Below are positions 44,067-50,818 of a stretch of DNA of 64,000 bases, one piece after another (position 1 is the stretch's first letter; the number at the start of each line of letters is the position of its first letter). Position numbers and translations under genes: made by a program. The DNA is from an uncultured Clostridia bacterium (GTDB taxonomy: Bacteria > Bacillota > Clostridia > UMGS1883), in NCBI GenBank assembly GCA_947629005.1, contig CANRCD010000004.1:1-64000 (forward strand), read 5' to 3'. The notes under the pieces were generated by a model. That model did no database searches. It saw only the letters and a program-made list of their open reading frames with translations, and had not been told where the DNA came from.

Positions 44067-45482
44067 ATGGATAACCGTTGTAAGCCCGGTGAGGAGTGCG
44101 GCGTTTTCGGTATCTTTGACAATGACGGTCTTGATTGTGCGCAGCTCACGTATTACGGACTGTTTTCCCTCCAGCACAGGGGTCAGGAGAGCTGCGGCAT
44201 AGCCGTCAGCATGAACAGAGATATCAAGCACTTCAAAAACATGGGTTTGGTGAACGAGGTGTTCACCGGCGACGTGCTGGGGCTTCTCAAAGGGGAGATG
44301 GCCATCGGACACGTGCGTTATTCCACCACAGGCGAAAGCCGCCGCGAAAACGCCCAGCCTCTTGTGACGAAATACGCCAAAGGCACGCTGGCTATCGCGC
44401 ATAACGGCAATCTTACGAACGGTGCGCAGCTCCGCGATGATTTTGAAAAACGGGGTTTGATTTTCCAAACTACTATCGACTCCGAGGCCATAGCCTACGT
44501 CATAGCGGGCGAACGCATAAACTGCGGCAGCATCGAGGAAGCTGTCGTAAGGAGCATACCGCGTATCCACGGCGCATATTCGCTGCTTGTGATGAGCCCG
44601 CGAAAGCTCATCGCCGCGAGGGACGTCTATGGCCTGAGACCGCTTTCTATAGGCAAAATAGGCAATTCATGGGTGTTTGCCAGCGAAACCTGCGCTCTTG
44701 ACGCGGTCGGCGCGGAATTTGTCCGCGACGTGGAGCCCGGCGAGGTCGTGCTTTGCGACCGCGAGCGGGGATTGGTGTCATATAAGGACAACTGCGTTAG
44801 GCGTCGGCCCAAGATGTGCGCCTTTGAGTATATCTACATCGCCCGACCCGACAGTACCATAGCGGGCCTGAGCGTATATGAGGCGAGGAAGAACGCCGGC
44901 CGACTACTGGCGAAGTATTGTCCCGCCGATGCGGACGTTGTCGTCGGCGTGCCTGACAGCGGGGTGGACGCGGCCATCGGCTTCAGCGAAGCTTCGGGAA
45001 TACCGCTGGAGCACGGCCTTGTGCGCAATCGCTATATAGGGCGTACATTTATTCAGCCGGCGCAGGAAATGCGCGAGCGCAGCGTTCGGCTGAAGCTTAA
45101 CCCGCTTCAGGATATCGTCAAAGATAAAAGGGTAGTCATGATTGACGACTCAATCGTCCGCGGCACCACCTGCAAGCGGATAGTCAACCTGATGAAGGCC
45201 GCCGGAGCGCGGGAGGTACACATGAGGGTGGCCTCGCCGCCCTTCCTTTACCCATGCTACTTTGGCACCGACGTTCCCAGTCAGGAGCTTTTGGTATCTT
45301 GGCAGAGGACGGCGGAGGAGGTTCGTTCCATAATTAATGCCGATTCGCTTGGTTTTCTGCCCGTGGAGGCGCTTGGCGAAATGCTTGGCGGCGCCGCCGC
45401 GGACTTCTGCGACGCCTGCTTTACCGGCGATTATCCCATGCCGGTCCCTTATGACGAGATAAGGGAAAAAAGAGGTTATTAA
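44067..45482 (+). CDS. purF: amidophosphoribosyltransferase, PurF (471 aa)
   Basis: Commits PRPP and glutamine to purine synthesis. A ten-residue propeptide precedes the Ntn-hydrolase nucleophile Cys11 (ECGVFGIFDND), followed by LQHRGQESCGI and GHVRYSTTGES. The PRPP loop is VVMIDDSIVRGTT. Cysteines in YPCYFGTD and DFCDACFTGDYP suggest the [4Fe-4S] form known in Bacillus subtilis. It is the last gene of the glnA operon and uses the glutamine that GlnA makes. A strong terminator follows. Confidence 0.98.
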   Translation: MDNRCKPGEECGVFGIFDNDGLDCAQLTYYGLFSLQHRGQESCGIAVSMNRDIKHFKNMGLVNEVFTGDVLGLLKGEMAIGHVRYSTTGESRRENAQPLVTKYAKGTLAIAHNGNLTNGAQLRDDFEKRGLIFQTTIDSEAIAYVIAGERINCGSIEEAVVRSIPRIHGAYSLLVMSPRKLIAARDVYGLRPLSIGKIGNSWVFASETCALDAVGAEFVRDVEPGEVVLCDRERGLVSYKDNCVRRRPKMCAFEYIYIARPDSTIAGLSVYEARKNAGRLLAKYCPADADVVVGVPDSGVDAAIGFSEASGIPLEHGLVRNRYIGRTFIQPAQEMRERSVRLKLNPLQDIVKDKRVVMIDDSIVRGTTCKRIVNLMKAAGAREVHMRVASPPFLYPCYFGTDVPSQELLVSWQRTAEEVRSIINADSLGFLPVEALGEMLGGAAADFCDACFTGDYPMPVPYDEIREKRGY

Positions 45483-45486
45483 GACA

Positions 45487-45518
45487 AACACAGGGCGGCC
45501 CAAAGGCCGCCCTGTGTT
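45487..45518. terminator. bidirectional terminator after purF
   Basis: A 14-bp stem (AACACAGGGCGGCC/GGCCGCCCTGTGTT, CAAA loop) lies between the convergent purF and stalk-protease genes. Confidence 0.85.
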
Positions 45519-45527
45519 CTATGTCTT

Positions 45528-47687
45528 TTAATATGTCCAGTCACTGCCTGAGCTGCTCTGAACCGCGTCGCTGCCGCTGACAGCCAGATACAGTCCGCTG
45601 TGCTTGAAGCGGAGCTTAAAGGTTCCGTTGCCGTTGTCAATCTTGGTCATCTTTTCGTTGTCGCCGTTGCCGCCGTTCCACTGAATAATGCCCTTGCCGT
45701 TGTCGGCGCTGTTGCCCGGAACATTCAGGCAAAGGCCGCTGGCCTCATTGAAGGCCACGTAATAACCGTCGTTTGTGGGATAAAGCCTCCACTGGGAATT
45801 GAGCCCGTTTGCGGTTGGCGATACTTTAACTCCGCTGCCGCTGTTGCTGTCCGTAACGGTTAGGAATAGGCCGCCGCTCTTTATGGGCTTTGCCGTTACG
45901 CCGGCTGCCTGAATCCCGCTCGACTCGAAAAAGCTGTTCTTGTAGCCGCTGTAATAAACGCTGTCGCTCTTGTAGAGCATAGCCTGATACTCGCGTGAGC
46001 GGTTCGGGTATATTTGCTCGATAATGGCGAGCTTCTCAGGATCCTTCTTTACGCTGTGGTAAAGCCTCGAATATTCGGCCAAATCCTCTGTGCGGTTGGT
46101 GTTGCCGTAGCCCGAAACCGACACGCCGTCCGCCTCAATTGCCCTATCCCAAATCGTGCTGTCGCCTGCGCAGTTCTGGTCAAGCGTGTGGCCCAGCTCG
46201 TGGGCAAGCAGCACGGCGATGGTTTCCTCGTCGCGGGTACCCTGTATGCGCATATATACGTTGGCGTAGTCCGCGTTGAAGCTGTTGGCCTCGTCGTCGC
46301 GGTAGACCATGCGGGTGATGTATTTGCGCATGGCGTAAGGGAAGCGCGAGATGGCGTTAAGCGAATCCTTTATCATACTGGAGTTTTGGTCGGTGGAAAC
46401 CATGATAAATTCGTGCACCTGCCCGGGCACGTCGCCGGTCATGCGCACGTGATGTATCCACACGGGCTTCATGGTGCCGCGCCATACGTCGTAGGAGGGG
46501 TCGTAGTCGATGGCGGTTATCTCATAAGTGGCGTTGCTCTCGTTGGGAATGTTGTTTATCCACACCTGATTGTAGGCCGTAAGGTGCATACACTCCTCAA
46601 GCAGGGCCCGCTGAGCGTCCACGCCGAGGTTTAAATAGTCCGCAGCCTGAAGCTTCGCCGCAGCCTGAGCCTTGACGTTGCGGCTGAAGGAAATATCGGA
46701 GTAAAGATATGCGCGCAGACGTTCGGCTTTGTCGCCCAGTGCGAAGAAACCGGGCGAATTAGGCACCTTGTTCATTATGCCGTCCTCCACAAATTGAAGG
46801 GTGAAGCGCTGGCCGTCGCTTCCGTCAGGGTTTTCCTGAGTAACGTAGCGGCTGCCTGCCGTCAGGTAAAGCCCGCTGTGGCGGAACTGGAAGGAATAAG
46901 TGCCGTCGGCATTCTTTATGACTTTAACGGTCTGATTGCCGCCGCCGTTGGAATCATACTGCGTCACTCCGGTGCCGGCGTCCTTGTTTGAAGAGGGGAT
47001 ATCGAGGCTTTTACCGCTGGCACGGTTAATAACGGCGTAATAACCGTCGCCGAGAGAATCAAATTCCCACTGATCCGCGTTGCCTGTAACAGAGGCGTTT
47101 ACGACTATTTTTGCGCCGTTTTGTACGGAGCCGTCCTCGACAGTCAGGGGGAGATTAACGCCCTGCTGAACAACGCGGAAGAATTTGCCGTCTATTTCAT
47201 CGGAGGAAGCGGAAGTATCCGCTTTATCGGACGGTCCGCGGGTCAGCAGTACGGCGTTTGCCTCGGCGTCCCACTGAACGGTGCGGCCAAAGGCCTCGCC
47301 CACAGCTCGGACAGGAAGATAGGTCGTGCCGCTCTCTATGAACGGAGGAGCGGGATTGCCGTTAGCGTCGCGGGGGTCGAGTATACGTCCGTCAATGCTG
47401 ATTTTAACGGTTTCGGTATAGACGGGCGTGCCAAGGGGCTCGCCGATGTATACGGTATTAGTTGCGCCGTCCCAGCTTACAGCGCGGCCAAAGGCCTGTC
47501 CAACCGCGCGGACGGGAAGATAGGTCGTGCCGTTCAGTATAATTGGGTAGACGGCTTTGCCGTTGGCGTCCGACGCTTGAAGGGGGGTGCCATCAATAAT
47601 GATTTTGACCTCGCCCTCGGCCATCACGGCGGGCGCCGCCGTCATGATGAGCGCAAAGCAGAGTAACAATGAGAGAATTCTTTTCAT
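45528..47687 (-). CDS. secreted stalk / beta-trefoil / zinc metallopeptidase protein (719 aa)
   Basis: A modular secreted protein. Signal peptide about 1-23. Two stalk domains (about 25-75 and 90-140) each show GTTYLPVRAVGxAFGR. A ricin-like beta-trefoil region follows (about 160-310). The peptidase domain carries the zinc motif HELGH (496-500) and a downstream RTEDLAEYSRLY with Glu534/Glu538 as candidate third ligand. The layout resembles anthrax-lethal-factor-like (ATLF, M34-type) or Pro-Pro endopeptidases. A second beta-trefoil closes the protein. The ATG at 47687 is chosen because AAGGA lies nine bases upstream. A consensus promoter drives it. Peptidase family is uncertain; the metal site is clear. 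Confidence 0.85.
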   Translation of the reverse strand: MKRILSLLLCFALIMTAAPAVMAEGEVKIIIDGTPLQASDANGKAVYPIILNGTTYLPVRAVGQAFGRAVSWDGATNTVYIGEPLGTPVYTETVKISIDGRILDPRDANGNPAPPFIESGTTYLPVRAVGEAFGRTVQWDAEANAVLLTRGPSDKADTSASSDEIDGKFFRVVQQGVNLPLTVEDGSVQNGAKIVVNASVTGNADQWEFDSLGDGYYAVINRASGKSLDIPSSNKDAGTGVTQYDSNGGGNQTVKVIKNADGTYSFQFRHSGLYLTAGSRYVTQENPDGSDGQRFTLQFVEDGIMNKVPNSPGFFALGDKAERLRAYLYSDISFSRNVKAQAAAKLQAADYLNLGVDAQRALLEECMHLTAYNQVWINNIPNESNATYEITAIDYDPSYDVWRGTMKPVWIHHVRMTGDVPGQVHEFIMVSTDQNSSMIKDSLNAISRFPYAMRKYITRMVYRDDEANSFNADYANVYMRIQGTRDEETIAVLLAHELGHTLDQNCAGDSTIWDRAIEADGVSVSGYGNTNRTEDLAEYSRLYHSVKKDPEKLAIIEQIYPNRSREYQAMLYKSDSVYYSGYKNSFFESSGIQAAGVTAKPIKSGGLFLTVTDSNSGSGVKVSPTANGLNSQWRLYPTNDGYYVAFNEASGLCLNVPGNSADNGKGIIQWNGGNGDNEKMTKIDNGNGTFKLRFKHSGLYLAVSGSDAVQSSSGSDWTY

Positions 47688-47717
47688 TTTCATCATTCCT
47701 TTTCTATTTATATATAA

Positions 47718-47746
47718 ATTATACAATATAAAAGACGATAAGTCAA
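47718..47746 (-). promoter_or_regulatory. promoter of stalk metallopeptidase gene
   Basis: On the minus strand, TTGACT (47746-47741), 17-bp spacer, TATAAT (47723-47718). Confidence 0.82.
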
Positions 47747-47791
47747 TATAATTTATGTAGAATTAACAGAGCGCAGTTTGTCACCTATATG

Positions 47792-47820
47792 TTGACATTT
47801 TTTCCTGATTAGTATATAAT
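47792..47820 (+). promoter_or_regulatory. ddl-murF promoter
   Basis: TTGACA (47792-47797), 17-bp spacer, TATAAT (47815-47820): exact consensus, 34 bp before the ddl ATG. Confidence 0.9.
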
Positions 47821-47853
47821 ATATGGTAGATTTAGCAAATTCGGAGGTGCCTT

Positions 47854-48906
47854 ATGAATATAGTAGTTTTGTGCGGCGGGCTCAGCCCCGAGCGCAATGT
47901 TTCTCTCAGCACCGGAGCGATGGTGCGCAACGCGCTTGTGGAGCGCGGACACCACGCCGTGTGCGCCGATTTGTTCTTGGGCTATGAGCTTGCCGGCAGC
48001 ATAGAGGAAGCGTTTGCTTCTGCGGTTGAGCCTATCCCCGTGCCTGCCGTAACCGATGAGGTTCCCGACCTTGAGCTCCTCCGCGCTGAAAGGGGAGGGG
48101 CAGGCATTTTTGGCAAGAATATAATTGAGCTTTGCATGAAGGCCGACGTTGTATTCATGGCCCTCCACGGCGCCGACGGCGAAAACGGCCGTATTCAGGC
48201 GGCCTTTGACCTGCTTGGTATAAAATATACGGGCAGCGGCTACCTCGGCAGCGCGGTGGCGATGAATAAAAGTCTTACAAAGTACATATTCCTAAACGAG
48301 GGTATTCTTACACCTAAGAGCGTACACCTCAAAAGGGGCGACGATATTGGCGTATGCGAGGCCGAGGGGCTGAGCCTTCCCCTTGTTGCAAAAACTTGCA
48401 GCGGCGGCTCGTCCATCGGGGTCTACATAGCCTCGACCAAGGAGGAGTTCAAAAACGCCGTGGACGGCGCGTTTAAATACGAGGACGAAATTCTTGTCGA
48501 GGAGTACATCAAGGGACGCGAGATTACCTGCGGCATTATCGGTGGCAGCCCTCTGCCGCCGGTGGAGATTATTCCCCGCGAGGGTTGGTATGATTATACT
48601 AATAAGTACCAGCCCGGTAAAACCATCGAGATTTGTCCGGCCAATCTTACTCCCGAGGATGAAGCAGCCGTGCGCGAGGCCACAAGGAAGGCCTTCCGCG
48701 CGCTCCGGCTCAAGGGCTACGCGAGGATGGACTTTATCCTCACCGAGGACGGCAGGCCCTACTGCCTCGAGGCTAACACCCTTCCCGGCATGACGCCTAC
48801 CAGCCTTGTCCCGCAGGAGGCCGCAGCCATCGGCATGAGCTACGGCGAGCTCTGCGATGAGCTTATCCGCGTTTCGCTCGGGGAAAGCGAGGCCGCCGAT
48901 GCTTAA
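47854..48906 (+). CDS. ddl: D-alanine-D-alanine ligase (350 aa)
   Basis: An ATP-grasp ligase making D-Ala-D-Ala for peptidoglycan. Seen are VLCGGLSPERNVSLSTGAMV (N-terminal loop), MALHGADGENGRIQAAFDLL, GIKYTGSGYLGSAVAMNK, KTCSGGSSIGVY (ATP loop) and YCLEANTLPGMTPTSLVPQEA (metal-binding Glu/Asn). The residues TGSGYLGSA in the D-Ala site are of the D-Ala type, and no vancomycin-resistance neighbours are present. Its last codons overlap murF by 8 bp, giving the conserved ddl-murF pair. Confidence 0.95.
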   Translation: MNIVVLCGGLSPERNVSLSTGAMVRNALVERGHHAVCADLFLGYELAGSIEEAFASAVEPIPVPAVTDEVPDLELLRAERGGAGIFGKNIIELCMKADVVFMALHGADGENGRIQAAFDLLGIKYTGSGYLGSAVAMNKSLTKYIFLNEGILTPKSVHLKRGDDIGVCEAEGLSLPLVAKTCSGGSSIGVYIASTKEEFKNAVDGAFKYEDEILVEEYIKGREITCGIIGGSPLPPVEIIPREGWYDYTNKYQPGKTIEICPANLTPEDEAAVREATRKAFRALRLKGYARMDFILTEDGRPYCLEANTLPGMTPTSLVPQEAAAIGMSYGELCDELIRVSLGESEAADA

Positions 48907-50239
48907 AATGACGTTTGCCGAGGCTGCCGCCGCTTGCGGCGGAAAGTACAGCGGCCCCGAGGATATGCTTGCCTCTCCGCTTGCCTCGGTCTTTACCGAC
49001 AGCCGAAGCGCGTGCGAAAACGGGCTTTTTGTCTGCATAAAGGGCGAGAGGGCGGACGGCCATGACTTTGCCGCCGCCGCCGCCGAAAAGGGGGCCGTGT
49101 GCCTCGCTGAAAGGGAGCTTGACGTTCCAAATATTTTGGTTGAAAACACCGTGGAAGCTTTGCAAAAAATTGCCGCGGCCTACCGAAGTAGCCTTGGCGT
49201 GAAAATCGTCGGCATAACCGGAAGCGTGGGCAAAACCACCTGCAAGGAGATTGTCGCCTCGGTGTTGGCGCAAAAATACAGGGTGCATAAGACGCTTGGG
49301 AATTTCAATAACGAGATAGGCCTGCCGCTGACGCTGCTTGCCATGACGGCCGAGACCGAGGCCGCCGTCATCGAAATGGGTATGAGCGACTTTTGCGAAA
49401 TGCGGCTGTTGAGCTCCATTGCCCGCCCCGATATATGCGTTATGACCAATATCGGCTTTTCACACATGGAGATTCTCGGCTCACAGCAGGGCATACTTCA
49501 GGCCAAGTGCGAAATTTTTGAGTATATGGCTCCCGACGCACCCGCATTCCTTAACGGCGACGACGCTCTGCTTCGCACCGTAAAACGTGAAAACCTTCGG
49601 TTTTTCGGCTTCGGGGAGGATAACGATATCCGCGTGACCGACTTTACGGACTTCGGTCTCAAGGGCAGCGGCGGGGTAATTACCGCGGGCGGCAAAAACA
49701 TACCGTTCCGTCTTACTATACCGGGCCGCCACCTTGCGGGCTCCGCGGCGGCGGCAGCGGGTGTGGGGCTTGAGCTGGGCCTCACGACGGAGGAGATATC
49801 GGCGGGACTTTCCGCAGCAGAAACGATAAGCGGCCGTGTGAATATAGTCGAAAGAGGCGGCCTGCTGATAATTGACGACTGCTACAACGCCGCTCCGGCC
49901 TCGATGAAGGCGGGCATAGACCTTCTTGTCAGCTCGGGCAGGCCGACTGTCGCTATTCTTGGCGATATGGGCGAGCTCGGTCCGGCCGCACCCGTGCTCC
50001 ATGCCGAGGTCGGCGCATACGCCGCAAAGGCCGGCGTCGGTATCGTTCTCGCAGTAGGCCCCCTTTCCGAAAGTATTGCTCGCGCCTGCGCCGAAAACGG
50101 CGGCAAGGCCGCGCACTTCAAGGACATAGACTCCCTGCTCCTCGAGCTTGACGCATACTTGCCCGAGGGCTGTGCCGTTCTTGTTAAAGCCTCGCACTTT
50201 ATGGGCTTCCCCCGTGTGGTAGAGGCTCTTGGAAAATAA
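48899..50239 (+). CDS. murF: UDP-MurNAc-tripeptide-D-alanyl-D-alanine ligase, MurF (446 aa)
   Basis: Adds the D-Ala-D-Ala dipeptide to the nucleotide-linked tripeptide, the last cytoplasmic stem-peptide step. P-loop GITGSVGKTT (105-114), HKTLGNFNNEIGLPLTLL, EMGMSDFCEM, CVMTNIGFSHMEILGS, IDDCYNAAPASM and ILGDMGELG are all MurF hallmarks. The ATG at 48899 lies inside the end of ddl, so translation is coupled. It should accept the tripeptide made by the MurE fusion encoded at 36.8 kb. Confidence 0.96.
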   Translation: MLKMTFAEAAAACGGKYSGPEDMLASPLASVFTDSRSACENGLFVCIKGERADGHDFAAAAAEKGAVCLAERELDVPNILVENTVEALQKIAAAYRSSLGVKIVGITGSVGKTTCKEIVASVLAQKYRVHKTLGNFNNEIGLPLTLLAMTAETEAAVIEMGMSDFCEMRLLSSIARPDICVMTNIGFSHMEILGSQQGILQAKCEIFEYMAPDAPAFLNGDDALLRTVKRENLRFFGFGEDNDIRVTDFTDFGLKGSGGVITAGGKNIPFRLTIPGRHLAGSAAAAAGVGLELGLTTEEISAGLSAAETISGRVNIVERGGLLIIDDCYNAAPASMKAGIDLLVSSGRPTVAILGDMGELGPAAPVLHAEVGAYAAKAGVGIVLAVGPLSESIARACAENGGKAAHFKDIDSLLLELDAYLPEGCAVLVKASHFMGFPRVVEALGK

Positions 50240-50291
50240 GAATTGTTCACGATTTATTAATGAAATGTTGTTAAGCAGTTAACAAAAGACC

Positions 50292-50320
50292 TTGACTTTT
50301 TTTTCAGAATATGTTAATAT
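50292..50320 (+). promoter_or_regulatory. promoter of small HTH gene
   Basis: TTGACT (50292-50297), 17-bp spacer, TAATAT (50315-50320), in an AT-rich gap after murF. Confidence 0.55.
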
Positions 50321-50356
50321 AATTATTAAGTTAAAAAATAATTAGGGGGTGCAGTG

Positions 50357-50719
50357 ATGAACAGTGATTATTTGACAAGTCTTATTGTTGATGAGGTAAA
50401 GAAGCAGTACCGCAGCGTGCGCCGCTTTGCCATGCATCTGGGCATACCGCAGACTACGGTGGCCAGCGCACTTAAGAACGGCGTCGGAGGGACCGCTTAT
50501 ACAACGGTAGTACTTATGTGTAAGGAGCTTAATATTAAGCTTGTGAACTATGATACGCCGCTTCCCATGGACGATAAAACTGTTAAGATGATAGAAACCT
50601 ATCATTCGCTTGACGAAAAGGGCCGTCATTGCATCGACACTCTTGTAAAAATGGAGTACGAGCGCTGCAAGCAGGAAGGCTCTATTCAAAGCGTTTGCGA
50701 TTCTAAGGAAGCCGAGTAA
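50357..50719 (+). CDS. small helix-turn-helix regulator (120 aa)
   Basis: A Cro/C1-like DNA-binding protein. The N-terminal half (about 10-65) contains SVRRFAMHLGIPQTTVASAL, a clear HTH in which the second helix recognises DNA. The second half (about 72-105; VKMIETYHSLDEKGRHCIDT) is helical and probably dimerises, as in many XRE-type proteins of Clostridia. The ATG at 50357 has a GGGGG tract seven bases upstream; a GTG lies directly before it. It is monocistronic between its own promoter and a strong terminator. Target genes are unknown. Confidence 0.8.
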   Translation: MNSDYLTSLIVDEVKKQYRSVRRFAMHLGIPQTTVASALKNGVGGTAYTTVVLMCKELNIKLVNYDTPLPMDDKTVKMIETYHSLDEKGRHCIDTLVKMEYERCKQEGSIQSVCDSKEAE

Positions 50720-50726
50720 GAAAAGA

Positions 50727-50751
50727 AAAAGGGGCCGATTAGGCCCCTTTT
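50727..50751 (+). terminator. terminator after HTH gene
   Basis: A 10-bp stem (AAAAGGGGCC/GGCCCCTTTT, GATTA loop) just after the stop codon. Confidence 0.88.
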
Positions 50752-50769
50752 ATGTTGATTCTTGTATAG

Positions 50770-50806
50770 AAATAAACGCCCCGAGCCACGCTCGGGGCGT
50801 TTATTT
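50770..50806 (-). terminator. terminator of stalk/discoidin gene
   Basis: A 16-bp perfect stem (AAATAAACGCCCCGAG/CTCGGGGCGTTTATTT) around CCACG lies just after the minus-strand stop at 50819. Confidence 0.88.
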
Positions 50807-50818
50807 AATGGCGTGCGT

